From Candidatus Cloacimonadota bacterium (lineage in GTDB: Bacteria > Cloacimonadota > Cloacimonadia > Cloacimonadales > JAOZMQ01), in NCBI GenBank assembly GCA_029934195.1, contig JAOZMQ010000164.1:1-6715 (forward strand): a DNA stretch of 6,715 nucleotides, in the 5' to 3' direction. The notes below the pieces were generated by a model. It had not been told where the DNA came from. It saw nothing but the letters and a program-made list of their open reading frames with translations, and made no database searches. Shown here one piece after another: positions 1 through 5,251 of this stretch (positions are counted from its first letter, which is position 1; every line of letters starts with the position of its first letter). Position numbers and translations under genes: made by a program.

Positions 1-28
1 TCAAGTTCGCTTTCTCTTTAAAATTCAT
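1..28 (-). CDS. Start of an unidentified gene cut by the window edge
   Basis: On the minus strand an ATG at 26-28 is preceded by an AAAAGGA-type ribosome-binding sequence about 8 nt upstream. It opens a reading frame, MNFKEKANL, that runs off the window. It lies 32 nt after the stop of the nuclease-like gene and in the same direction, so the two are probably cotranscribed. Nine residues cannot identify a family. The start resembles N-termini seen in some type I restriction-modification HsdM subunits (NFKEKAN-like, then an IWSxADLLR helix), but that is only a suggestion from memory. Confidence 0.55.
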
Positions 29-60
29 CGAGGTTATCCTTTTGTTGTAAATGTTATTTT

Positions 61-678
61 TTAACGTTTTGTCACCCACAAGATATCTGAAAAAACGGCA
101 TCTTCACCAAAATCGAAAATCTGTAATTTCTTTTCAGAAAAATTATTTATATACAGATCAATCTCTTTTTTTAACAGCATAATTTCTGATTTCATTTTCC
201 AATGTTGTTTGTTAATATCATCATACAAAATGAGAAATAATCTATTTTTTAGATGCTTTCTTCCTTGCTGACTTTGATTATCATAAAGCCATTTGATTAA
301 TTCTTTTTTATTTTCTTTTGCATATTTAAAGTTATGGTGAAAGCCTTTTGGGAAAACAGATGTTTTATGATCAAATGGAATATTATCAATTGTAAAATCT
401 ATAAATTTATCATAAGAATTTTTATTTGGAACAACATTTTTATGTAATGAAAAAATATTTTCTACTGCCATAGCTGACCAAAAATTATACCATCGGTTTA
501 GAGCGTAATCTGTTAAATTTTGATTGAGATTTTTTGTCTTTTTCAACAATGATTCAAAACTGTATGTGCGGTAAATAAAATTAGTCTGGTGATCCCAAGA
601 ATTTGATTGTTTCCGACCCCAATAATAAGGATAATCTGTTCTTTTGGTTAACTCGGTTTCAACTCTTTGTAAATCCAT
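61..678 (-). CDS. PD-(D/E)XK nuclease-like hypothetical protein
   Basis: A 205-aa protein if begun at the ATG at 676-678. The open frame extends to a TTG at 720, but the extra 14 residues (MPIIIEFIFIKRKF) look like translated AT-rich leader, and an AAAAGAAAA purine stretch precedes the ATG. I recognise no named family. The visible pattern fits a PD-(D/E)XK fold: an aromatic helix NRWYNFWSAMAVENIF (about 61-76) with Glu73; a strand FIDFTID with Asp94; then IPFDHKTSVFP with Asp103-His-Lys105 as the D-x-K half of the site; then a basic RKHLKNRLFLILYD segment (about 140-153). The N-terminal YPYYWGRKQSN block (about 17-26) also looks conserved-type. No signal peptide or membrane segment is seen, so a cytoplasmic DNA-acting enzyme is likely. 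It lies 60 nt after the HAD gene, across a dispersed palindrome, and before another gene start. Nuclease activity is inferred from the motif pattern only. Confidence 0.7.
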   Translation of the reverse strand: MDLQRVETELTKRTDYPYYWGRKQSNSWDHQTNFIYRTYSFESLLKKTKNLNQNLTDYALNRWYNFWSAMAVENIFSLHKNVVPNKNSYDKFIDFTIDNIPFDHKTSVFPKGFHHNFKYAKENKKELIKWLYDNQSQQGRKHLKNRLFLILYDDINKQHWKMKSEIMLLKKEIDLYINNFSEKKLQIFDFGEDAVFSDILWVTKR

Positions 679-724
679 AAATTTTCTTTTTATAAATATA
701 AATTCTATTATAATCGGCAAGTTT

Positions 725-750
725 AGTAACCAAGATGGTTACTTTCCTAT
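725..750. repeat. 26-nt palindromic dispersed repeat, copy 1
   Basis: The 26 nt here match 4885-4910 at 25 of 26 positions, in the same orientation. The core at 726-742 is a perfect inverted repeat, GTAACC-AAGAT-GGTTAC, with 6-bp arms and a 5-nt loop. This copy overlaps the end of the HAD gene: read on the minus strand it contributes the last three codons (Ile-Gly-Lys), and the TAA stop lies inside one arm. No T-run follows on the minus strand, so it is not a standard intrinsic terminator, although a hairpin in the transcript is possible. Confidence 0.8.
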
Positions 751-1509
751 TGTTCGTATAATATCTGCAATACTTTCGATAATAAAATCCGGTTTTTCCT
801 TGTAATTAGATACAATTTCTGCTCGATATTTTCCTGTTTTAACAAGGATTCCTTTAAATCCAAAATTTTGAGCACCAAGTACATCAAATTCAATATCGTC
901 TCCAATAAGAGCAATATTTTTTTTATTCAAAACATGAAGACAATTTTGAGCATAACTCAACATTTGTTTTGAAGGTTTCCCAAAATTTTTGATTTTTGTC
1001 TCTAAAATGTATTCAAAACCGGCAACATAGAATCCTAAATCTGCAATTAGTTTTCCATTTTTAGCATAAAACTTATTTTGTTGAAGTGTTAAAATTTCTG
1101 CACCATTTAAGGCAAATTGAAATGCTTTATTTATAGAATCATAATCAATTCCATTTCCGTCATCTGCAAGAATTATGGCTTCCGGTTGATTGGAAATATC
1201 AAATTCAGAGAATTCTGTATGGATTGCTTCGCATTGAATTATTTGAATCTTACGAATTTTTTTCTCTCTCAAATATGATTTTACCACTGAAACCGGAGTA
1301 ATAATTTTTTCTAAATCAACAATCAATCCGGCTGCGAGAATTCTTTTATGAATTTGTTCAACAGTTTGCGAGGTTGTGTTTGTTACAAAACAGTATGGAA
1401 TATTTCTGGAATTTAGTTCTAAAAATAGTTTTTCCGCACCTGAAATTAAAGTGTTATCAAGATAAACAGTTCCATCAAGATCAAAAATGTACGCTTCAAA
1501 ATTTCTCAT
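739..1509 (-). CDS. HAD-IIA family (NagD-like) sugar/nucleotide phosphatase
   Basis: A 256-aa cytoplasmic hydrolase of the haloacid dehalogenase superfamily, subfamily IIA (NagD / HDHD2 / LHPP-like), with the usual family length. HAD motif I is FDLDGT with nucleophile Asp10 and acid/base Asp12. Motif II is VTNTT (Thr43-Asn44). Motif III is the GKPS lysine, Lys178. Motif IV is IGDDIEFD (Asp204, Asp205, with Asp209) for Mg2+. Residues about 70-175 form the C2-type cap. The family hydrolyses phosphate esters through an aspartyl-phosphate; the substrate cannot be read from sequence. It starts at an ATG 8 nt after the plsY stop with no strong SD, suggesting translational coupling in a der-plsY-HAD operon. 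Its last codons and stop fall in a dispersed palindromic repeat, so the extreme C-terminus may be repeat-derived. Confidence 0.93.
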   Translation of the reverse strand: MRNFEAYIFDLDGTVYLDNTLISGAEKLFLELNSRNIPYCFVTNTTSQTVEQIHKRILAAGLIVDLEKIITPVSVVKSYLREKKIRKIQIIQCEAIHTEFSEFDISNQPEAIILADDGNGIDYDSINKAFQFALNGAEILTLQQNKFYAKNGKLIADLGFYVAGFEYILETKIKNFGKPSKQMLSYAQNCLHVLNKKNIALIGDDIEFDVLGAQNFGFKGILVKTGKYRAEIVSNYKEKPDFIIESIADIIRTIGK

Positions 1510-1517
1510 TATAGAAT

Positions 1518-2162
1518 TTATATTTTCTTTTGTGAAGATGGTTTAAAGCTTATTTTATTTTCATTTCCTTTAATTAATCTTTCAATATTTGTTTTATGTT
1601 TTACAATTATAAAAAGGGAAATGAGAAAAGTCAGAATCAGGATTTCTAATTCCATATATCCATTAAAAATATTTACAAAAAGCTCACCTACAAATAAAGT
1701 AATTGTGGCAAGAATTGATCCAAACGAAACATATCTTGTTATCCATACAGTAATTATAAATACGATAAGTGCAGCAAGAAGAGGGAGAGTTGCAAGATTT
1801 AAAAATACTCCGGCAGAAGTTGAAACTCCTTTTCCTCCTTTGAAAGAAAGAAAGATTGTAAAAATATGTCCTGCAATTGCTGCCATTCCTACAAAGACCA
1901 AAACTATTGGCATATTTCCCGAAGAATCAACCAAAAGTTTTCTGGCAATTGTAAGTGAAATATATCCTTTAAAGGCATCAAGAATCATAACTACAAGACC
2001 GGTTTTCCAACCAAGAATTCTCAAAGCATTTGTAGCACCAACATTTCCGCTTCCAAAATTACGGATATCAATTTTCTTTAATATCCTTCCAAAAATATAA
2101 CTTGTTGGAATACTTCCAAGTAAATATGCAATAACGATAGAAAGACTAATCTTCAAAATCAT
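1518..2162 (-). CDS. plsY: Acyl-phosphate:glycerol-3-phosphate acyltransferase PlsY
   Basis: A 214-aa integral membrane enzyme that moves an acyl group from acyl-phosphate (made by PlsX) to position 1 of glycerol-3-phosphate, the first committed step of phospholipid synthesis. Family signatures are present in order: GSIPTSYIFG in the first membrane segment (about 16-25); GSGNVGATN (37-45), the glycerol-3-phosphate loop; LDAFKG (61-66); GHIFTIFLSFKGGKGVSTSAG (98-118); and KHKTNIERLIKGNENK near the C-terminus (188-203). Hydrophobic stretches give about seven membrane helices. The ATG is preceded by an AGGAAGG Shine-Dalgarno with 7 nt of A before the start. The start overlaps the 3' end of der by 17 nt, so the two are almost certainly cotranscribed. 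Length is normal to slightly long because of a polar tail. Confidence 0.97.
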   Translation of the reverse strand: MILKISLSIVIAYLLGSIPTSYIFGRILKKIDIRNFGSGNVGATNALRILGWKTGLVVMILDAFKGYISLTIARKLLVDSSGNMPIVLVFVGMAAIAGHIFTIFLSFKGGKGVSTSAGVFLNLATLPLLAALIVFIITVWITRYVSFGSILATITLFVGELFVNIFNGYMELEILILTFLISLFIIVKHKTNIERLIKGNENKISFKPSSQKKI

Positions 2163-3486
2163 TTTTTTTCCTTCCTCTAAATAGCAATTTTATTGTAGCT
2201 CCTTTAAAGCCAAAAGTATCTCGTAACCGATTGTGTAAATATCTTTTGTAATGAACTGTTATCAAATCTGTATCATTGCAGAAAAATATAAAAGTCGGCG
2301 GATGTGTTCTTACTTGTGAGCAATAAAAGATTTTGGAATGTCTTCCACTTGAGTGAGAAGGTGGAAAAAATCCAATAGCTTTTTCTAAAAACTCATTCAA
2401 TTGTGAAGTTGGAATTCTATTATGACTTTGATTTTCAACTTCAAGAAGAATATCCAACATTTTTCTGACTCTTTGACCGGTAAGAGCTGAAACAAAAATA
2501 ATTGGTGCGTGTTCAATAAACTTCAACTCTCTAAAAATCTTTTCTTCAAATTTTTTGGAAGTCATCGTTTCTTTTTTTATGAGATCCCATTTATTGACAA
2601 CAATGATCAAATCTTTAAAATTTCTTGCGGCATAAGAAGCAATTTTTTGATCTTGAGTAGAAACTTCGTCATTTGCATCAAGAACCAATAAAACAACATC
2701 AGCTCGATTGATACTTTCAATTGTTCTCATTGAGCTGAAATACTCTACTCCATATTTAATTTTTTTCTTTTTCCTTAACCCTGCTGTATCAATAAAAACT
2801 AATTTTTTCCCTTGATAATTTAAGATTGAATCAATAGAATCTCTTGTTGTTCCCGGAACTTCATTAACAATAACAGTATTTTCACCAATCAATCGATTCG
2901 TAATTGAAGATTTACCAACATTTGGCTTTCCGACAATGGCAATATTTATTGTATTTTCCTCTTTCTTTTTATCATCATCTTGTTTTTCTGTTTTAATATT
3001 TTTGAGTAATTCATCAAGAAAATTCCCTGTATTTCTACCTTGTGCGGCTGATAGTGGAAAACCATCACCAAAACCGAGTTGAAGGAAATCGTAAGTTTCC
3101 ATCTCAAATTTTTCATTATCAACTTTATTAATAACTAACATTACTTTCTGCCTGTGAGGAGAAAGAATTTTTGCTATTTCGACATCAATATCAGTTGTTC
3201 CAGTGTGGGCATCTACAACAAAGAGAATAAAATCAGCTTCTTGAATTGCTATCTCAGCTTGAAATTTTATTGCTTTATTTATTGTATCAGCGGATTTCGG
3301 TATAATTCCACCGGTATCAACAATTACAAATGCTTGCCCAAGCCACTCAGCCTCTTCATATTTTCTATCTCTTGTGATACCTTCTTCAAAATCGACGATT
3401 GCACTTCGTTTCCTGCAGAGCCTGTTAAATAATGTGGATTTCCCTACATTTGGTCGTCCTACAATTGCTACGATGCTCTTTGCCAT
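2146..3486 (-). CDS. der: Ribosome-assembly GTPase Der (EngA)
   Basis: A 446-aa cytoplasmic protein with two tandem GTPase domains and a KH-like domain, the layout unique to Der/EngA, needed for maturation of the 50S subunit. Domain 1 has GRPNVGKST (10-18), the GITRD switch (36-40), DTGG (57-60), NKVD (120-123) and SAA (146-148). Domain 2 has GKPNVGKSS (186-194), PGTTRD (211-216), DTAG (233-236), NKWD (298-301) and SAL (333-335). A charged linker (about 165-178) joins them. The C-terminal domain carries the family pattern PPTFIFFCN...YKRYLHNRLRDTFGFKGATIKLLFRGRKK. All nucleotide-binding motifs are intact and the length is normal. AAAGGA lies 9 nt before the ATG. It is the first gene of the leftward operon; its TAG stop lies inside plsY. 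Confidence 0.98.
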   Translation of the reverse strand: MAKSIVAIVGRPNVGKSTLFNRLCRKRSAIVDFEEGITRDRKYEEAEWLGQAFVIVDTGGIIPKSADTINKAIKFQAEIAIQEADFILFVVDAHTGTTDIDVEIAKILSPHRQKVMLVINKVDNEKFEMETYDFLQLGFGDGFPLSAAQGRNTGNFLDELLKNIKTEKQDDDKKKEENTINIAIVGKPNVGKSSITNRLIGENTVIVNEVPGTTRDSIDSILNYQGKKLVFIDTAGLRKKKKIKYGVEYFSSMRTIESINRADVVLLVLDANDEVSTQDQKIASYAARNFKDLIIVVNKWDLIKKETMTSKKFEEKIFRELKFIEHAPIIFVSALTGQRVRKMLDILLEVENQSHNRIPTSQLNEFLEKAIGFFPPSHSSGRHSKIFYCSQVRTHPPTFIFFCNDTDLITVHYKRYLHNRLRDTFGFKGATIKLLFRGRKKNDFED

Positions 3487-3521
3487 ATTATTAAATCCTT
3501 TATAATAAATTTATGAAAATC

Positions 3522-3599
3522 AAATCATTTTATAATCTATACAATTTCATAGTGAAACAAATCTCAAAAATGGATTATCTTTGTCAAATAAAATGATTT
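3522..3599. repeat. 12-bp inverted repeat upstream of der
   Basis: AAATCATTTTAT at 3522-3533 and its exact reverse complement at 3588-3599 are separated by 54 nt. The left arm overlaps the candidate -10 of der. The arms could be paired operator half-sites bound by a looping regulator. AT-richness makes chance more likely than the length suggests. Confidence 0.5.
3529..3556 (-). promoter_or_regulatory. Candidate sigma-70-type promoter of the der-plsY-HAD operon
   Basis: On the minus strand TTCACT (3556-3551) and TATAAA (3534-3529) are spaced by 16 nt, about 40 nt before the der start. An alternative lies further up: TTGACA at 3587-3582, followed 19 nt after its TTTG core by GAGATTTG, close to the Bacteroidota -33/-7 pattern TTTG...TAnnTTTG. 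The sequence alone does not choose between them. Confidence 0.3.
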
Positions 3600-3741
3600 A
3601 CACGAAACTAAGGGTAATTATGAGTTTAATATAAAAAGTCATTTAACCACAAAAAACACAAATGTCACGGGAAAAGATTTTCCAATATTAAGGAATAAGA
3701 GCTGTTCTTTTGTCTTTTTAATAAAAAGTTGCATTTCATTA

Positions 3742-3765
3742 TTTTTTTGATTTTTTGATTTTTTT
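3742..3765. repeat. Slippery T-tract repeat T7-GA-T6-GA-T7
   Basis: Three runs of six or seven T separated by GA form a short imperfect tandem repeat about 90 nt before the MnmC2-like start. Such tracts change length easily and can alter promoter spacing. Without a clear promoter on either side, regulation is speculation. Confidence 0.5.
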
Positions 3766-3845
3766 AGCGAACTCACTTATCAATAAAGTTTGACTAATTG
3801 TGTGTCCATACATTTTTGACAGAAACTCAAAAAAGACTTTCACTT

Positions 3846-3850
3846 GGAGA
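3846..3850 (+). promoter_or_regulatory. Ribosome-binding site that sets the MnmC2-like start
   Basis: GGAGA sits 4-5 nt before the ATG at 3855. It favours this start over the TTG at 3798, which has no SD and would add 19 residues with no resemblance to the family N-terminus. Confidence 0.7.
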
Positions 3851-3854
3851 TTTA

Positions 3855-4487
3855 ATGAAACTTGTAAAAACTGATGATGGTAGTTTTACTGCATTTAATG
3901 AAGAAATTAAAGAACATTATCATTCAACAACCGGAGCTTTAGAAGAAGCTTTTGAAAAACATATTAAGCCGTTAAATGTTTTAGATGGGATGAAGATTTT
4001 AGATTTTTGTTTTGGACTCGGATACAATAGTTTTGTGGCATTTTATCAACATCATTCCATAGAAATTACCGGTTTGGAGATTGATATTGAAATCGTGAAT
4101 CTAATCTCCAAATTAAAGATAGATGGAGATATTGCTAAGGTTTTTGAGTATTTTTCTCAAATTGGTGAAAAGAAACAGATGACAGATAAAAATGGAAATT
4201 CTCTAAATTTAATTATGGGAGATGCAAAAGAAAAGATAAAGTGTCTTCCCAAAAATTATTTTGATCTCGTCTTTTTTGATCCGTTTTCTCCTCAAAAACA
4301 TCCTGAAATGTGGACAGAAAAAGTTTTTGAAGATGTCTATAAATGTCTGAAAAAAAAAGGTAAACTTAGTACATATAGTTGCTCAAAAAGAATTAGACGC
4401 AATTTAGAAGCTGTTGGTTTTTCTGTCTATGACGGTCCTTGTGTTGGAAGACGTAGCCCTTCAACTATTGCAATAAAAGAGAAATAG
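3855..4487 (+). CDS. Stand-alone MnmC2-like (DUF752) tRNA methyltransferase
   Basis: A 210-aa SAM-dependent methyltransferase of the MnmC C-terminal-type (DUF752) family, which methylates nm5U34 to mnm5U34 in the tRNA wobble position. The family N-terminus is visible as DGSFTAFNEEIKEHYHSTTGALEEAF (about 8-33). Motif I is ILDFCFGLGYNSF (48-60), with the acidic SAM ribose position near Glu75. Asp123-Ala begins the next motif. FDLVFFDPFSPQKHPEMW (136-153) is the signature active-site loop. STYSCSKRIRRNLEAVGF and GRRSPSTIA close the fold. In enterobacteria this domain is fused to an FAD-dependent oxidase (MnmC1); here there is none, as in stand-alone DUF752 proteins of other phyla. The start at 3855 is set by GGAGA. 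The VF530-like gene follows after 59 nt. Membership is clear; the exact tRNA substrate is inferred. Confidence 0.88.
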   Translation: MKLVKTDDGSFTAFNEEIKEHYHSTTGALEEAFEKHIKPLNVLDGMKILDFCFGLGYNSFVAFYQHHSIEITGLEIDIEIVNLISKLKIDGDIAKVFEYFSQIGEKKQMTDKNGNSLNLIMGDAKEKIKCLPKNYFDLVFFDPFSPQKHPEMWTEKVFEDVYKCLKKKGKLSTYSCSKRIRRNLEAVGFSVYDGPCVGRRSPSTIAIKEK

Positions 4488-4537
4488 ATAGTTGACTACA
4501 TTCTGAAAATGTAAGGAATAAATAAAAAAAATTAATT

Positions 4538-4542
4538 GAGGT
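4538..4542 (+). promoter_or_regulatory. Ribosome-binding site before paired ATGs of the VF530 gene
   Basis: GAGGT lies 4 nt before the ATG at 4547 and 7 nt before the next in-frame ATG at 4550. The second is slightly better spaced, so the mature start may lose one methionine codon relative to the longest frame. Confidence 0.6.
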
Positions 4543-4546
4543 AACA

Positions 4547-4768
4547 ATGATGAAAAATGATAATAATCCATTACATGGAATTACGCTAAAAATGATTGTT
4601 GAAGAGCTTGTAACTCAGTTTGGTTGGGAAAAATTAGGATATATGTTCAATATGAATTGTTTTAAAAATGACCCCTCTATAAAATCAAGTTTAAAGTTTC
4701 TGCGAAAAACACCTTGGGCAAGAAAGAAAGTAGAAGAATTTTTTATTGAATATACAAGTGCTATTTAA
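4547..4768 (+). CDS. VF530-family small DNA-binding-type protein (DUF2132)
   Basis: A 73-aa (or 72-aa from the second ATG) protein that matches the VF530 / DUF2132 family almost end to end. Recognisable blocks are PLHGITL (8-14), the helix IVEELVTQFGWEKLG (17-31), NCF (37-39) and NDPSIKSSLKFLRKTPWARKKVEEFF (41-66), the family's most conserved segment. The family is small, helical and labelled DNA-binding from its structure; its cellular role is not established. The protein is basic in its C-terminal half, with no membrane segment or signal. It follows the MnmC2-like gene by 59 nt in the same direction and may be cotranscribed. A weak 6-bp hairpin with TACATT/AATGTA arms (4497-4513) lies between them. 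Family assignment is strong; function is open. Confidence 0.9.
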   Translation: MMKNDNNPLHGITLKMIVEELVTQFGWEKLGYMFNMNCFKNDPSIKSSLKFLRKTPWARKKVEEFFIEYTSAI

Positions 4769-4820
4769 TTTGAATCGAAAATTTACTTTATCTTGCAAAC
4801 GGTGATTCATCCTCGTAGAA

Positions 4821-4858
4821 CAATCAGCTTGATTGTCAATGGTTAATCAGGCTGATTG
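4821..4858. repeat. Long imperfect hairpin (15-bp stem)
   Basis: 4821-4835 pairs with 4844-4858 around an 8-nt loop: 13 Watson-Crick pairs and two G-T wobbles, with the outer eight (CAATCAGC / GCTGATTG) perfect. Each half is itself palindromic (CAATCA-GCT-TGATTG and AATCAG-G-CTGATT), so two small hairpins or one long one can form. No T-run follows on either strand, which argues against a standard intrinsic terminator. Confidence 0.75.
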
Positions 4859-4884
4859 AGTTACAAAACAGACTCCGAATATAA

Positions 4885-4910
4885 AGTAACCAAGATGGTT
4901 ACATTCCTAT
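4885..4910. repeat. 26-nt palindromic dispersed repeat, copy 2
   Basis: This matches 725-750 with one substitution (A for T at 4903) in the same orientation. The perfect GTAACC-AAGAT-GGTTAC core is at 4886-4902. Here it lies in non-coding DNA, 26 nt after the 4821-4858 hairpin. Confidence 0.8.
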
Positions 4911-5071
4911 AAATACAAGATTCTTTTTTTAAACCAGTGTCACATTAAAATCATCGAGATCAGACCTTCTGAAATTCCTTTTATGAAGAGATATAACAGC
5001 TGAATGATTATTTTTTCCTGTATTTTATTACGTTTTCATGAGTAGATATTTTATTAATATTGGTTAAATGT

Positions 5072-5104
5072 AAAACATCAAATCATTACGAAAAGAGATG
5101 TTTT
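5072..5104 (+). terminator. Weak terminator-like or operator-like inverted repeat
   Basis: AAAACATC (5072-5079) and GATGTTTT (5097-5104) form a perfect 8-bp stem with a 17-nt loop, ending in a five-T run. The stem is AT-rich and the loop is long, so termination would be weak. Its place just before a consensus-like -35 at 5119 also fits an operator. Confidence 0.25.
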
Positions 5105-5118
5105 TCTAAACTTTATAC

Positions 5119-5148
5119 TTGACAAATAAAAATGACAATCTTTAAAAT
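5119..5148 (+). promoter_or_regulatory. Candidate sigma-70 promoter of the NtrC-like gene
   Basis: A perfect -35 TTGACA at 5119-5124 and TAAAAT (5 of 6 to TATAAT) at 5143-5148, spaced 18 nt. This would give a transcript starting near 5155 and a leader of about 95 nt. No sigma-54 -24/-12 element is visible. Confidence 0.5.
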
Positions 5149-5175
5149 GCGTTTTTAGATAAAAGCTATAAAATA

Positions 5176-5205
5176 TTGACACTTCATAATTGAGTTTAGG
5201 TTTTG
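5176..5205 (+). promoter_or_regulatory. Alternative promoter with Bacteroidota-like -7 element
   Basis: A second perfect TTGACA at 5176-5181 is followed by TAGGTTTTG at 5197-5205. That is a poor sigma-70 -10 but one T away from the TAnnTTTG element of Bacteroidota promoters. It would give a leader of about 40 nt. Confidence 0.25.
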
Positions 5206-5251
5206 TCGAGAAGTAAAATATAAAATTTAACAGCTTACAAGGACATGACAA

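Larger units (their letters stand above)
3487..3854. other. Divergent intergenic region between der and the MnmC2-like gene
   Basis: This 368-nt non-coding stretch separates the leftward and rightward gene groups and should hold promoters for both. It contains the der ribosome-binding site (complement of 3496-3501), a 12-bp inverted repeat (3522-3533 / 3588-3599), a small GGAAAA-GA-TTTTCC palindrome (3670-3683), a T-rich tract (3742-3765) and several TTGAC-like hexamers. I see no convincing ORF, tRNA or riboswitch. A TTG at 3798 opens the downstream frame early but looks like leader sequence. Confidence 0.6.
4769..5251. other. 483-nt hairpin-rich intergenic region
   Basis: No convincing coding frame is seen. 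From left to right it holds a 15-bp-stem hairpin (4821-4858), the second copy of the 26-nt palindrome (4885-4910), a T-run (4923-4930) about 20 nt after that palindrome, an 8-bp inverted repeat (5072-5104), and promoter-like sequences from 5119 on. The length and concentration of dyads are unusual beside the tight packing elsewhere in the window. It may carry a termination zone, a repeat insertion, a small RNA or a regulated leader. Confidence 0.6.

Noticed and set aside
679..720. N-terminal extension of the nuclease-like protein from a TTG
   Set aside because: The added residues are Ile/Phe/Lys-rich AT leader, and the ATG at 676-678 begins a more typical protein.
1621..2100. 159-aa open frame on the plus strand opposite plsY
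   Set aside because: It lies wholly antisense to a clearly recognised PlsY, has no SD and no family resemblance. Its composition follows from the complement of membrane-protein codons.
2509..2691. 60-aa plus-strand frame opposite der
   Set aside because: Antisense shadow of an intact Der GTPase domain, without SD or motif.
3154..3432. 92-aa plus-strand frame opposite der
   Set aside because: Cys/Phe/Tyr-rich translation typical of the antisense of AT-rich coding DNA; no SD or family match.
3640..3700. A/C-rich stretch (ttaaccacaaaaaacacaaa) and GGAAAA-GA-TTTTCC palindrome as a repeat element
   Set aside because: Low-complexity and short arms; no second copy in the window.
3798..3854. N-terminal extension of the MnmC2-like protein from a TTG
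   Set aside because: No SD before the TTG and no resemblance to the family start, while GGAGA precedes the ATG at 3855.
4923..4930. T-run after palindrome copy 2 as an intrinsic terminator
   Set aside because: The run starts about 20 nt after the stem, too far for a standard hairpin-T-tract terminator.
5077..5087. atcaaatcatt shared with 3519-3529 upstream of der as a common regulator site
   Set aside because: Eleven AT-rich bases shared in two AT-rich intergenic regions is close to chance.
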